The notes: generated by a model from the letters alone, not told the origin. 64,000 nt of DNA from Vibrio qingdaonensis (GCF_026191675.1 NZ_JAKRRY010000003.1:240810-304809); one strand, 5' to 3'. Positions 18,490 to 27,443 are shown, counted from the first letter of the stretch. A program made the numbers and translations.

Positions 18490-19002
18490 ATGGATAAACG
18501 ATTGGCCAAAATATACAAGCCTAACAACGTTAAGTTTGCTTTAAATATATGGCCGCCTTTTTGGGGCGCAGGAATTAGAATTTTAGACATCAGTGAAGAC
18601 TTTCGAACGGTAAAGGTGCGCTTGAAATTGCGATGGTGGAACAAAAACGCGAATCGATCTCAATTTGGGGGAAGTATTTTTTCCATGACGGACCCAATTT
18701 ACTCACTGATGTTAATGGGTATTTTACGTGAGCAGTATTATGTATGGGACAAAGAGGCGAGCATTAACTTTGTTAAACCAGGCTTTTCATGCCTTGAGGC
18801 GGAATTTGTTGTTACACAAAACATGCTCGATGAGATAGCGGAAAAAACCGCGAGCGGTGAAAAATGCTTCCCGGAGTTTGTCACACACATTAAAGATGAC
18901 AGTGGTGATGTGGTGGCGACGATTCAACGAAAACTCTATATCCGGAAAAAACCAAAATATCGCGCATCGGAGAACAGTGAGGAAGAGGTGATAACGTCGT
19001 GA
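18490..19002 (+). CDS. DUF4442 domain protein (hotdog fold, possible thioesterase-like)
   Basis: A 170-residue protein starting MDKRLAKIYKPNN; the earlier in-frame ATG at 18454 would add 12 residues with no ribosome site. The central part RSQFGGSIFSMTDPIYSLMLMGIL resembles the hotdog-fold region of DUF4442 proteins, which are related to acyl-CoA thioesterases. A basic C-terminal tail follows (RKLYIRKKPKYR). No catalytic residue can be named with confidence. It sits alone between fur and fldA, convergent with fldA. The substrate is unknown. Confidence 0.7.
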   Translation: MDKRLAKIYKPNNVKFALNIWPPFWGAGIRILDISEDFRTVKVRLKLRWWNKNANRSQFGGSIFSMTDPIYSLMLMGILREQYYVWDKEASINFVKPGFSCLEAEFVVTQNMLDEIAEKTASGEKCFPEFVTHIKDDSGDVVATIQRKLYIRKKPKYRASENSEEEVITS

Positions 19003-19035
19003 AGGGGAAATGAAGAGATTGGCGATAGGTAAGTC

Positions 19036-19070
19036 AATAAAAAGCCTCCGCGAAGGAGGCTGTTTATTAT
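19036..19070. terminator. Bidirectional terminator between the DUF4442 gene and fldA
   Basis: The stem GCCTCC (19044-19049) / GGAGGC (19055-19060) is flanked by AATAAAAA on one side and TGTTTATTATT on the other, between convergent genes. Confidence 0.75.
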
Positions 19071-19603
19071 TAGTCTTCTAGCTCGGCAAGACACATCTCT
19101 TCATAGAGCTGTTTCGTCCACGTAGATACACGTTCGTCAGTCAGTTCAGGTTGACGATCTTCATCAATGCAAAGGCCTACGAACTGGGAATCGTCGCCTT
19201 CAACAAGGGCTTTCGACGCTTCAAACTCATAGCCATCTGTTGAAGTGTGACCAATAACAGTGCCGCCTTTGGCTTCAACGATGTCACGTACCGTACCCAT
19301 AGCATCGCAGAAATACTCAGCGTAATCCTCTTGGTCACCACAGCCAAAAATAGCCACAAGCTTGGTTGAGAAATCGATGCCTTCAAGCTCAGGGAAAAAG
19401 TCATCCCAATCTGCTTGAGCTTCGCCGTAATACCAAGTTGGGATACCAAGAAGAAGTAAGTCGAAGTTGTCGATATCCTCTTTGCTGCTCTTCGCGATAT
19501 CTTGAACGTGAATGAGCTGTTTACCCAATTGTTTTTGGATCATCTTTGCAATAGCTTCTGTATTACCAGTATCACTACCAAAGAATAGACCTACACTTGC
19601 CAT
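19070..19603 (-). CDS. fldA: Flavodoxin FldA
   Basis: FMN-containing electron carrier for reactions such as activation of radical-SAM enzymes. The 177 residues match long-chain flavodoxins. The phosphate-binding loop SDTGNTEAIAKMI is at residues 9-21; the FMN-stacking region is PTWYYGEAQADWDDF near residue 56 and GCGDQEDYAEYFCDA near residue 88. It lies 50 bp downstream of the DUF2788 gene on the same strand. Confidence 0.96.
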   Translation of the reverse strand: MASVGLFFGSDTGNTEAIAKMIQKQLGKQLIHVQDIAKSSKEDIDNFDLLLLGIPTWYYGEAQADWDDFFPELEGIDFSTKLVAIFGCGDQEDYAEYFCDAMGTVRDIVEAKGGTVIGHTSTDGYEFEASKALVEGDDSQFVGLCIDEDRQPELTDERVSTWTKQLYEEMCLAELED

Positions 19604-19653
19604 AGATTCAGTACCTTTTCATTGTCTATTTTTGACTAAAGAAGTGGGGATAG

Positions 19654-19875
19654 TTAACTAATCCCTGAGCCTTCCCAGCTTAGTTGGATTATGCCTTTGG
19701 CAATGAATCCAGCACAACCTAGAAAGAGCACCAGCCATACGATACGACGACCAAACGTTGGGACGTTGCCTTGCTTGAGAACGTCTTTTATTGCCATGCC
19801 GATTAAAAAGAAAATCGACGCAAACAATAGATCTAATCCGATAGATTCCAACTTGTCTATGTAGTCGTAGAGCAT
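19654..19875 (-). CDS. Small DUF2788 membrane protein
   Basis: A 73-residue protein with two hydrophobic segments, at about residues 12-30 (LDLLFASIFFLIGMAI) and 45-65 (IVWLVLFLGCAGFIAKGII), so it is a small inner-membrane protein. It matches the DUF2788 family by sequence pattern. In E. coli the matching slot between fldA and ybfF holds ybfE, which is unrelated. Function unknown. Confidence 0.8.
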   Translation of the reverse strand: MLYDYIDKLESIGLDLLFASIFFLIGMAIKDVLKQGNVPTFGRRIVWLVLFLGCAGFIAKGIIQLSWEGSGIS

Positions 19876-19973
19876 GCTATTCCTTTATGCCAATATGCTT
19901 GCGCGAAACTATACCACTGTTAAAAGCTAAAGTTAATCCACGCTGGTCAACAAGCCTTGGTTTGATGTCTAAA

Positions 19974-20729
19974 TTAGATAAATTTACGGATTGCTCTGAG
20001 TACTTCTGTGGGTTTTTCTGCATGTAACCAATGTCCTGTATTCGCGATCACATGTGCTTTTGGATGAGAAAACTGTTGTTGAATGAAAGGTTGATGCTCC
20101 ACGGTTAGATAATCGGAGTCACCGCCTTTAATAAACAGCACGGGGACATCGGTTTTCGTAATGGGCTGCCAGTCTAGGATGTTTAAGTAGTTTGCTTTAA
20201 GGGATTGGACATTAAATCGCCACGTTAAATAATCATCAACTTTGTAGAGCGATTTACCCAAAAATTGGCGTACACCCTCTATTTCAACATGTTGTGCTAA
20301 CTGTTCCATCGCCTCGCTACGAGTGGTCGGTTTCGTTGATAGTACCGTATCCAGTCCCGCTAGCACATTATCATGGCGTCGGGTGTGATATTTTACTGGT
20401 GACATGTCGAGCACAATCAGTTTGGCTAGTGGATAATGCTCACAAAGCGCCATGGCGACTTTTCCACCCATAGAGTGACCAATAATAATGGGTGATGTGA
20501 TGTTGAGAGAATCAAGGAGAATACTGACATCTTTTGCCATCACAGGGTAGCTGTGTTCACTGCTGTGAAAGGATTTACCATGATTTCTTAGGTCGATACT
20601 GATGACGTCAAAGTCTTGTTTTAAGTCGCGAGCAAGTACCCCTAAGTTGTTGAGGTCGCCAAACAGGCCATGAATCAATACGACGGGCTGGCCACTCCCT
20701 TCTCTTTTATAGTTTAATAGTGATGACAT
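19974..20729 (-). CDS. ybfF: Alpha/beta-hydrolase esterase YbfF
   Basis: Acyl-CoA/ester hydrolase family protein. From ATG 20729 (MSSLLNYKREGSG) it has 251 residues. The oxyanion-side HGLFGD motif lies near residue 20; the nucleophile elbow is GHSMGG near residue 87, and the catalytic His is in NTGHWLHAEKP near the C-terminus. An upstream in-frame start at 20804 would add 25 residues not seen in this family. It is divergent from seqA with a short shared promoter region, the same arrangement as in E. coli. Confidence 0.9.
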   Translation of the reverse strand: MSSLLNYKREGSGQPVVLIHGLFGDLNNLGVLARDLKQDFDVISIDLRNHGKSFHSSEHSYPVMAKDVSILLDSLNITSPIIIGHSMGGKVAMALCEHYPLAKLIVLDMSPVKYHTRRHDNVLAGLDTVLSTKPTTRSEAMEQLAQHVEIEGVRQFLGKSLYKVDDYLTWRFNVQSLKANYLNILDWQPITKTDVPVLFIKGGDSDYLTVEHQPFIQQQFSHPKAHVIANTGHWLHAEKPTEVLRAIRKFI

Positions 20730-20822
20730 TTTTCTGTTATTCGTGATGCGTTTATCGTAGAGGTTCACGGCGGAACTCGTTATAATCATCCAGAGTTTAA
20801 ACATAGAGATTGTGAAAAGCGA

Positions 20823-21353
20823 ATGAAAACAATTGAGGTTGATGAGGATCTATACCGTTACATTGCCAGTCAAACCCACCATATCGGTGAGAGTGCTTCT
20901 GATATTTTGAGGCGACTGCTCAATGTTGATGCGTCTAAAACGGAACAGAAACCGGCCGCCGCTAAAACTATCGTAGTCAGCAAAGAAGCGCCAAAAGTAG
21001 AACAGGTTGATTTTGTTAAAGAAATGCGCACTTTGCTTATCTCTGACGAATTTGCAGGGTTAAAGAAAGCGATCGATAGATTTATGTTGGTGCTATCAAC
21101 CCTTCATCGCTTGAATCCAGAAGGCTTTTCTGAAGCGACGCAGGTTAAAGGTCGTAAGCGAGTGTATTTCGCCGATAATGAAAATACGTTATTAGAAAGT
21201 GGCACGACAACAAAACCTAAAGCCATTCCAAATACACCGCTGTGGGTCATTACCAATACCAATACTAGCCGCAAGCGGCAAATGGTCGAGCAGGTGATGA
21301 CCGTGATGGGATTGCCTGTAGATATCGTCGAGAAAGTGACGACTTCGATTTAG
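20823..21353 (+). CDS. seqA: Replication negative regulator SeqA
   Basis: Binds hemimethylated GATC sites, sequesters oriC after initiation and organises new DNA. The product is 176 residues. The N-terminal oligomerisation segment is MKTIEVDEDLYRYIASQTHH; the C-terminal DNA-binding domain includes the motif TNTNTSRKRQMVEQVM. A variable linker rich in Lys and Ala lies between (residues 36-65). The start follows TGTGAAAAGCG. The gene precedes pgm, as in enterobacteria. Confidence 0.96.
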   Translation: MKTIEVDEDLYRYIASQTHHIGESASDILRRLLNVDASKTEQKPAAAKTIVVSKEAPKVEQVDFVKEMRTLLISDEFAGLKKAIDRFMLVLSTLHRLNPEGFSEATQVKGRKRVYFADNENTLLESGTTTKPKAIPNTPLWVITNTNTSRKRQMVEQVMTVMGLPVDIVEKVTTSI

Positions 21354-21365
21354 AGTTTCGATTCA

Positions 21366-21412
21366 AACCTCATAGCGACCGGCAACTGGCGGACATTATG
21401 AGGTTTTTTTTA
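21366..21412 (+). terminator. Terminator-like hairpin between seqA and pgm
   Basis: AACCTCAT and ATGAGGTT form an 8-bp stem with a long 24-nt loop that can fold further (CCGGCAACTGG), followed by TTTTTTT. It suggests only part of the seqA transcript continues into pgm. Confidence 0.75.
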
Positions 21413-21443
21413 TTTTAGGCTTAATATTATAAGGACGTCTGTT

Positions 21444-23090
21444 ATGGCTATCCATCCTCGAGCGGGCCAGAAGGCTCAGCAAGAAGATTTGTACAACATT
21501 CCCGCACTAGTTTCGAACTATTTTCTCATTCAACCAGAACCACAAAACTCCGCACATCGAGTTCAATTTGGTACCTCTGGTCACCGTGGCAGTGCCGATA
21601 AAGCCACGTTTAACGAAAATCATATCCTCGCTATATCTCAAGCGGTTGCTGAAGTACGTGCGCAACACGGGACCACAGGCCCGTTGTTTATTGGTAAAGA
21701 CACGCACGCATTATCTGAGCCGGCTTTTGCCAATGTGGTAGAGGTGTTAGTTGCTAATGGAGTGCATGTCGTCATTCAAGAAGAAGGCGGTTACACCCCA
21801 ACTCCAGGCGTTTCTCACGCCATTTTGACTCATAACCTTGTCAATGACGCTAAGGCTGATGGTATTGTTATTACGCCATCGCACAATCCGCCTCAAGACG
21901 GTGGTATTAAGTATAACCCGACGCATGGTGGTCCTGCTGAGGCTGAATTGACTCAGGCGATTGAAGATCGTGCCAATGAGATCATTGCTGCAGAGCTAAA
22001 AGACGTAAAACGTCTTCCTATTGCAACAGCATTGAAATCTGAACTTGTTGAGTCGCGTGATTTGGTTAAACCGTATATCGATGATCTTGTTAACGTTATT
22101 GATATTGAAGCGATTCAAAAAGCGAATCTAAAAATTGGTGTCGATCCATTGGGCGGCTCAGGCATTGAGTATTGGCGTCAAATTGCCAAGACGTTCAATC
22201 TTGATTTGACCTTAGTGAGCGAAGCCATTGACCCATCTTTCCAATTTATGTCACTCGATAAAGATGGTGTCGTTCGTATGGATTGTTCATCGCCGTATGC
22301 GATGGCGGGTTTATTGGCGCTTAAGGATGACTATGACCTTGCGTTTGGTAATGATCCCGATTACGACCGCCATGGTATCGTAACACCAAAAGGCTTAATG
22401 AATCCTAACCATTATCTTGCGGTTTGTATTGACTACCTATACCGCCATCGTACGCAATGGCGCGCAGATGTTGCTGTGGGCAAGACCTTAGTTTCAAGCG
22501 CTCTAATTGATCGTGTTGTTGCCGATCTTGGTCGTACGCTATGTGAAGTGCCTGTTGGCTTCAAATGGTTCGTTGATGGGCTGTATAACGGTGAGTTTGG
22601 CTTTGGTGGTGAAGAGAGCGCTGGTGCTTCATTCTTGCGTAAAGATGGTACACCTTGGTCAACGGATAAAGACGGCATTATTTTATGTCTTCTTGCGGCT
22701 GAAATTACGGCCGTGACGGGTAAAAACCCACAAGAGTATTATGAAGCGCTTGCTGCTAAGCATGGTGAGTCACAATATAACCGTATTCAAGCCGTTGCTA
22801 ATACTGAGCAGAAAAATATCTTGAAGAAACTGTCTCCGGATATGGTTTCGGCTGAGACGTTAGCGGGTGATGCAATAACTGCACGCCTAACGCACGCTCC
22901 GGGTAATGGTGCGGCAATTGGTGGCCTTAAAGTTACCACCGAAAATGGTTGGTTTGCGGCTCGTCCATCTGGAACAGAAGACATCTACAAAATCTACTGT
23001 GAAAGCTTTAAGGGCGAAGCGCACCTCAAGCTTATTGAAGCAGAAGCTCAAGAGATTGTTAACCAAGTTTTTGCTAACGCAGGACTGTAA
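21444..23090 (+). CDS. pgm: Phosphoglucomutase Pgm
   Basis: Interconverts glucose-1-phosphate and glucose-6-phosphate, linking galactose and trehalose sugars to glycolysis and glycogen. The 548 residues match E. coli Pgm. The phosphoserine loop is [11 protein letters not shown] near residue 145, the metal loop is DPDYDRHG near residue 305, and the phosphate-binding loop [12 protein letters not shown] is near residue 505. It also links to the Leloir genes at the start of the window, since GalT releases glucose-1-phosphate. Confidence 0.97.
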   Translation: MAIHPRAGQKAQQEDLYNIPALVSNYFLIQPEPQNSAHRVQFGTSGHRGSADKATFNENHILAISQAVAEVRAQHGTTGPLFIGKDTHALSEPAFANVVEVLVANGVHVVIQEEGGYTPTPGVSHAILTHNLVNDAKADGIVITPSHNPPQDGGIKYNPTHGGPAEAELTQAIEDRANEIIAAELKDVKRLPIATALKSELVESRDLVKPYIDDLVNVIDIEAIQKANLKIGVDPLGGSGIEYWRQIAKTFNLDLTLVSEAIDPSFQFMSLDKDGVVRMDCSSPYAMAGLLALKDDYDLAFGNDPDYDRHGIVTPKGLMNPNHYLAVCIDYLYRHRTQWRADVAVGKTLVSSALIDRVVADLGRTLCEVPVGFKWFVDGLYNGEFGFGGEESAGASFLRKDGTPWSTDKDGIILCLLAAEITAVTGKNPQEYYEALAAKHGESQYNRIQAVANTEQKNILKKLSPDMVSAETLAGDAITARLTHAPGNGAAIGGLKVTTENGWFAARPSGTEDIYKIYCESFKGEAHLKLIEAEAQEIVNQVFANAGL

Positions 23091-23122
23091 TTAACGATTA
23101 GCTCAGCTATTTATAGATTTGC

Positions 23123-23154
23123 AAAAAACGGTCACATATTGTGACCGTTTTTTT
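23123..23154. terminator. Terminator after pgm
   Basis: The 13-bp stem AAAAAACGGTCAC / GTGACCGTTTTTT has a 5-nt loop and works for pgm on the plus strand; it also looks functional on the minus strand, as a backup behind gcvB. Confidence 0.9.
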
Positions 23155-23184
23155 ATGCAGATTTTGAACTGGCCAATTTTAGGC

Positions 23185-23212
23185 AAAAAAAACACCGCCA
23201 TAAAGGCGGTGT
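23185..23212 (-). terminator. gcvB terminator
   Basis: On the minus strand, the stem ACACCGCC / GGCGGTGT with a 5-nt loop is followed by TTTTTTTT. It is very similar to the E. coli GcvB terminator. Confidence 0.93.
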
Positions 23213-23389
23213 ATGAAAATTTGACAGACAGGTCAAAATACAGGAAGTACACACTTCGAATAGGGGATAACTAATCAAAGCATGGTGGTAGAATCTACCG
23301 AACTCGAAAATCGAGATTGCAAACACAACATCGCAATCGCGAGTCAATTGATTCTAGAGAGAACCAAGCCGTTCAGACTCGCGTTTGCG
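23185..23389 (-). ncRNA. gcvB: Small RNA GcvB
   Basis: Hfq-dependent small RNA that represses many amino-acid and peptide transporter mRNAs. On the minus strand, opposite gcvA, there is a promoter (TTGCCG, 17 bp, TATATT), then a transcript of about 205 nt, the length of E. coli GcvB. It keeps the GU-rich R1 seed (GATGTTGTGTTTGCAATC, 23315-23332), the hairpin GGTAGATTCTACC (23287-23299), the conserved block containing ACTTCCTGTATTTTGACC (within 23223-23248) and a final terminator with stem ACACCGCC / GGCGGTGT and eight U. All parts occur in the same order as in E. coli. The exact 5' end is estimated. Confidence 0.9.
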
Positions 23390-23395
23390 GGATGA

Positions 23396-23424
23396 AATAT
23401 AGAATTTCTCTGGCTGTTCGGCAA
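23396..23424 (-). promoter_or_regulatory. gcvB promoter
   Basis: On the minus strand, -35 TTGCCG (23419-23424) and -10 TATATT (23396-23401) are 17 bp apart. Transcription should begin near 23389. GcvA, encoded divergently, activates or represses this promoter in E. coli. Confidence 0.75.
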
Positions 23425-23478
23425 TGGACAAATTATAATGTTTCAGATAAAAAAAACTAATGCATTTGAGAGTGCTCT

Positions 23479-24387
23479 ATGTCTAGACGTTTACCGCCAC
23501 TAAACTCACTGAAAGTTTTTGAAGCTGCCGCGCGTCATTTAAGCTTTACTCGCGCAGCTGAAGAGCTTTTTGTTACTCAAGCCGCAGTGAGTCATCAAAT
23601 AAAAGCGCTTGAAGAATTCCTAGGGTTAAAGTTATTTCGACGCCGGAATCGTTCGCTACTTCTAACGGAAGAGGGACAAAGCTACTTTCTTGATATCAAA
23701 GATATATTTACCGCCTTGTCGGAAGCGACTGACAAAGTGCTTGAGCGTAGTGAGAAAGGCGCACTAACCATTAGTTTGCCGCCTAGTTTTGCCATTCAGT
23801 GGTTGGTACCACGCCTCGCGGATTTTAATGAGCAAGAGCCGGATATTGACGTGCGTATTAAGGCGGTTGATATGGATGAGGGCTCACTAACCGATGATGT
23901 GGATGTGGCGATTTACTATGGTAGAGGCAATTGGTCGGGTCTACGTGCAGATAAATTATATCAAGAGTTTTTGGTTCCGCTGTGCTCTCCTGCATTACTG
24001 CTGGGGACAAAACCACTGGATACCTTAGCTGATCTATCGAAACATACCTTGTTGCATGACACATCGCGTAAAGATTGGAAACAATTTACTAAGCAAAATG
24101 AATTAGATGGTGTCAATGTGAACCATGGTCCAATTTTTAGTCATTCGACAATGGTGCTGCAAGCCGCGGCTCATGGGCAAGGCATTGCGTTAGGTAATAA
24201 CGTATTAGCGCAACCAGAGTTAGATGCCGGGCGTTTGATTGCGCCGTTTGATGAAGTCCTTGTTAGCAAAAATGCCTTCTATGTTGTTTGTCATGAAAAA
24301 CAAGCGGACATGGGGCGTATCGCGACTTTTAGAGACTGGATGTTAGCTAAGGCGCAAAAAGAACAGGAAGTATTATTTGATGGATAA
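23479..24387 (+). CDS. gcvA: LysR-type regulator GcvA
   Basis: Controls the glycine cleavage operon and the small RNA GcvB. The 302 residues have the LysR helix-turn-helix at about 20-45 (SFTRAAEELFVTQAAVSHQI) and the effector domain after residue 90. GcvB encoded divergently next door supports the assignment. The gene overlaps the next ORF by 8 nt. Confidence 0.95.
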   Translation: MSRRLPPLNSLKVFEAAARHLSFTRAAEELFVTQAAVSHQIKALEEFLGLKLFRRRNRSLLLTEEGQSYFLDIKDIFTALSEATDKVLERSEKGALTISLPPSFAIQWLVPRLADFNEQEPDIDVRIKAVDMDEGSLTDDVDVAIYYGRGNWSGLRADKLYQEFLVPLCSPALLLGTKPLDTLADLSKHTLLHDTSRKDWKQFTKQNELDGVNVNHGPIFSHSTMVLQAAAHGQGIALGNNVLAQPELDAGRLIAPFDEVLVSKNAFYVVCHEKQADMGRIATFRDWMLAKAQKEQEVLFDG

Positions 24388-25006
24388 TCTTATTTTTGAT
24401 GGCCCAGAAGGCGCGCCGATATTTTTGTTTGCTCATGGGGCGGGGGCGGGAATGGACCATGAGTTCATGCAAGATGTTGCCAGCCGATTAGCGGCCAAAG
24501 AGATCAGAGTGGTACGTTTTAATTTCCCGTATATGGTTAAGCGAGCCGAAGATGGTAAGAAGCGCCCACCGGATCGTGCGCCTAAGTTATTAGCAGCGAT
24601 GACCGAAGTGATTGAACATATTGCCGGTGATAATCAGATTGTGATCGGTGGTAAATCCATGGGTGGGCGTATGGCATCGCTGCTTTCTGAACATGACAAC
24701 GTAAAAGCGGTGGCTTGTTTGGGGTTCCCATTTCACCCCCCTGGCAAACCGGAAAAATATAAAGGCGAGCAGCTGGCGAGCATCGCTAAACCTTGTCTAA
24801 TTTTGCAAGGTGAGCGAGATACGTTTGGTAAACGTGAAGAGTTTGATGCCTTTGAGTTTTCGAACGAAGTCGCAGTAACCTTTATCCCCGACGGTGATCA
24901 TAGCTTAAAACCAAGAAAGTCTTCTGGCTTTACTGAAACTCAAAACCGCCAAATGGCGGTTGATCGATTAGCACTATTTGTTAAAGGAATCACGGATGTC
25001 TGCTAA
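24380..25006 (+). CDS. Alpha/beta-family hydrolase (COG3571-like)
   Basis: A 208-residue predicted hydrolase. Near the N-terminus is FLFAHGAGAGMDHEF (oxyanion region), then the nucleophile elbow GGKSMGGRMAS near residue 92, a likely catalytic Asp in LQGERDTFG and a His in GDGDHSLKPRKSSG. I use ATG 24380; a TTG just upstream would add one residue. It overlaps gcvA by 8 nt and ygdD by 11 nt, so it is translated as part of a tightly coupled unit. The substrate is unknown. Confidence 0.85.
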   Translation: MDNLIFDGPEGAPIFLFAHGAGAGMDHEFMQDVASRLAAKEIRVVRFNFPYMVKRAEDGKKRPPDRAPKLLAAMTEVIEHIAGDNQIVIGGKSMGGRMASLLSEHDNVKAVACLGFPFHPPGKPEKYKGEQLASIAKPCLILQGERDTFGKREEFDAFEFSNEVAVTFIPDGDHSLKPRKSSGFTETQNRQMAVDRLALFVKGITDVC

Positions 25007-25445
25007 CCTGATGACACAATACTACCGTCAATCTAGCCGGTTATTTATTGTGACAGCGGCGTTATCCGGCTTAATTAGCGTCGCTTTAGGTGCCTTTGCT
25101 GCGCATGGGTTAAAGGCGTTACTGTCTCCGTATTTATTGGGTGTGTTTCAAACGGGTGTGACGTATCAGTTTCTTCATACGCTGGCATTACTATTTTGTG
25201 CCTTGTTCATGATTACTACCCGACACGCTAATTCACAAAAGGCGTTTCATCGTGCCGCGATTTGCTTTATCATCGGCATCCTTTTCTTCAGCGGTAGTCT
25301 TTATGCACTAGCGCTGACAGGGGTGAAGTGGTTTGGACCAATTACCCCTTTAGGTGGTGTGATGTTCATGTTGGGGTGGGGCTTTCTCGCGCTAGGTGGA
25401 TATCGGATGACTGACGATACGACCAACGATGGAGTCAATCAGTGA
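24996..25445 (+). CDS. ygdD: DUF423 membrane protein YgdD
   Basis: A 149-residue protein with four hydrophobic segments and the family signature [12 protein letters not shown] near residue 30, followed by [16 protein letters not shown]. The ATG at 24996 is preferred because AAAGGA precedes it at a good distance; a TTG at 24978 and an ATG at 25011 are alternatives. The order gcvA-ygdD-rlmM is the same as in E. coli apart from the inserted hydrolase. Function unknown. Confidence 0.85.
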   Translation: MSANLMTQYYRQSSRLFIVTAALSGLISVALGAFAAHGLKALLSPYLLGVFQTGVTYQFLHTLALLFCALFMITTRHANSQKAFHRAAICFIIGILFFSGSLYALALTGVKWFGPITPLGGVMFMLGWGFLALGGYRMTDDTTNDGVNQ

Positions 25446-26533
25446 AACAGTTAATGCTATATTGCCGCTCTGGATTCGAAAAAGAGTGTGCTGGTGAAAT
25501 TCAAGACAAAGCAACACAGCTTGAGGTCTTTGGTTTTCCAAGAGTAAAAAATAACTCAGGATATGTGTTATTTGAATGCTACCAAGAAGGTGATGCAGCA
25601 AAACTAGTCCGCGACCTTGACTTTAAATCGCTGATCTTTGCTCGTCAGATCTTTGCCATTGCGAGTGAGCTAGAGTCACTTCCATCAGACGACCGTATCT
25701 CGCCAATCCTCGAGTCGTTAAGTCAGGTAGATGGCTTGCCGATGTGTGGCGACCTTCGTATCGAAACGCCAGACACGAATGAAGCCAAAGAGCTGCTAAA
25801 ATTCTGCCGTAAATTCACGGTTCCAGTGCGTCAAGCGATGCGTGGTAAAGGTTTGCTCTACAACAAAGACAATGCGAAAAAGCCAGTCTTGCATATTTGC
25901 TTTACGGAGCCGGGTCACTGCTATATTGGTTATTCTTTACCTGTGAACAACTCTGCGTTCTTTATGGGGATACCTAGACTCAAGTTCCCAGCCGATGCAC
26001 CAAGCCGTTCAACACTGAAATTGGAAGAAGCTTTCCATGTGTTTATCCCACGAGAAGAGTGGGATACACGCCTTGCTTCTGGTATGTGGGGCGTAGATTT
26101 AGGTGCGTGCCCGGGTGGTTGGACGTATCAGTTAGTGCGTCGTTCTATGTTTGTGCATGCGATTGATAATGGCATGATGGCGGATAGCCTAATGGACACA
26201 GGGCAAGTGAAGCACCACCAAGCGGATGGTTTTAAGTTTGAGCCACCCCGTAAGAATGTGACGTGGTTGGTGTGCGATATGATTGAAAAGCCTTCACGTG
26301 TTGCACAACTGATGGGTGAGTGGTTAATTAAAGGCTGGGCGAAAGAAACCATCTTTAACCTCAAGCTGCCGATGAAAGGCCGCTATGATGAAGTGCTTCA
26401 GGACATTGAGAACCTGAAAATATTTCTAATAGAAAATAAGGTGAAGTTTACGCTTCAAGCGAAGCATTTGTACCATGACCGCGAAGAAATTACGGTACAT
26501 ATTCAAGTGCTATCTAATATCTCGCCACATTAA
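25442..26533 (+). CDS. rlmM: 23S rRNA 2'-O-methyltransferase RlmM
   Basis: Methylates the 2'-OH of C2498 in 23S rRNA. The 363 residues match the family. An N-terminal THUMP-like region (1 to about 190) precedes the Rossmann methyltransferase, whose SAM loop is [16 protein letters not shown] near residue 218. The catalytic Lys-Asp-Lys region includes [10 protein letters not shown] and [11 protein letters not shown]. The start is a GTG overlapping the ygdD stop by 4 nt (GTGA). Confidence 0.95.
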   Translation: MKQLMLYCRSGFEKECAGEIQDKATQLEVFGFPRVKNNSGYVLFECYQEGDAAKLVRDLDFKSLIFARQIFAIASELESLPSDDRISPILESLSQVDGLPMCGDLRIETPDTNEAKELLKFCRKFTVPVRQAMRGKGLLYNKDNAKKPVLHICFTEPGHCYIGYSLPVNNSAFFMGIPRLKFPADAPSRSTLKLEEAFHVFIPREEWDTRLASGMWGVDLGACPGGWTYQLVRRSMFVHAIDNGMMADSLMDTGQVKHHQADGFKFEPPRKNVTWLVCDMIEKPSRVAQLMGEWLIKGWAKETIFNLKLPMKGRYDEVLQDIENLKIFLIENKVKFTLQAKHLYHDREEITVHIQVLSNISPH

Positions 26534-26544
26534 TGTTTTTAAGA

Positions 26545-26583
26545 CTCTTGGTTTCTGGACGATACGCTCCTAGAAACCAAGAG
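26545..26583. repeat. 12-bp inverted repeat between rlmM and xni
   Basis: CTCTTGGTTTCT (26545-26556) and its exact complement (26572-26583) flank a 15-nt loop. It lies between two convergent genes, so it is probably the 3' hairpin of rlmM, but no clear U-tract follows on either strand. Confidence 0.75.
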
Positions 26584-26610
26584 CTCTATCTCTATTCTTT
26601 TTCAAAATCG

Positions 26611-27381
26611 CTATTCCTCTTCAAAGCGAATATCTTGTAAATTAAAGCCTAGCTCTATATCGGTTTTTAACGACGAGATCTGTTTGCACTTGCGTGCTAT
26701 GTCGATGTGCTCATTCAGTTTTTTACGATATTTCTTTGGCAACTCTTCACCTGCAAACGCGGCTTCAATGCTGTCATATTGCGTTAGGATCTCTTTGGCC
26801 GCTTTAGGTCCCACGCCAGGAATACCGGACACTTGAGAAGAACTCACGCCTGTTAATCCCCAATAGTCGGCAAGTTGTGCCGGTTTGACACCAAATTCAG
26901 CTTCGATGAAAGGTGCGTCAAGCCAACGGTGTTGGAAATAGTCGCGGATCTGTAGGGTTGGTGATAGTAGCTGGCAATATCCTTTGTCTGTTGAGATGAT
27001 AGTGGCCTTCTCGCCGCGACTCGCAACCTTAACGGCTAGTGTTGCTACTAAATCGTCTGCTTCATCTCCCTCGGAGAGTAGCGAATCAATCCCCAGCTGC
27101 CACCACGCGTCTTGAACCTTTTCTAGCCCTAAATAGAGCGGCTCAGGCATGGGTTTGCGGTTTTGTTTATATTCAGGAAGGATCTCTGCTCGCCAACCGC
27201 GATCTTGGTCGTGATGGTCAAAAACCGCAATAATATGAGTCGGCTCGGACTCTTTAATGATTCGCTTTAGAGTGCGGGTCGTCGTGAGGATGGTACGATC
27301 AATATCTTCTGGGTCAGGTTGTACGGCATGCACCCGTCGGAGAAGATTAAGTGCATCAATAATAACAAGATGAATAGACAT
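26611..27381 (-). CDS. xni: Flap endonuclease Xni (exonuclease IX)
   Basis: A 256-residue member of the polymerase-I 5'-nuclease family. Acidic metal-site motifs are visible in VFDHHDQDRGW and ISTDKGYCQLL; the helix-hairpin-helix is SGIPGVGPKAA near residue 185. The start MSIHLVIIDALNLLRR aligns with E. coli Xni. No Shine-Dalgarno is present: the seven bases before the ATG are all T, and they are the U-tract of the terminator hairpin of ppnN. The gene runs on the same strand as ppnN, just downstream of it. Confidence 0.93.
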   Translation of the reverse strand: MSIHLVIIDALNLLRRVHAVQPDPEDIDRTILTTTRTLKRIIKESEPTHIIAVFDHHDQDRGWRAEILPEYKQNRKPMPEPLYLGLEKVQDAWWQLGIDSLLSEGDEADDLVATLAVKVASRGEKATIISTDKGYCQLLSPTLQIRDYFQHRWLDAPFIEAEFGVKPAQLADYWGLTGVSSSQVSGIPGVGPKAAKEILTQYDSIEAAFAGEELPKKYRKKLNEHIDIARKCKQISSLKTDIELGFNLQDIRFEEE

Positions 27382-27410
27382 AAAAAAAGACCACAGAATA
27401 ACGTGGTCTT
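27382..27410 (-). terminator. Terminator between ppnN and xni, touching the xni start codon
   Basis: On the minus strand, stem AAGACCAC / GTGGTCTT (8 bp) with an 8-nt loop is followed by TTTTTTT (27388-27382), and the xni ATG begins with the next base. Confidence 0.88.
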
Positions 27411-27443
27411 ATTGTAATGAATCTCACGAGCAGTTTCAGGCTT

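Noticed and set aside
23153..23347. 64-codon minus-strand frame beside pgm
   Set aside because: It overlaps GcvB, whose RNA features explain this sequence far better.
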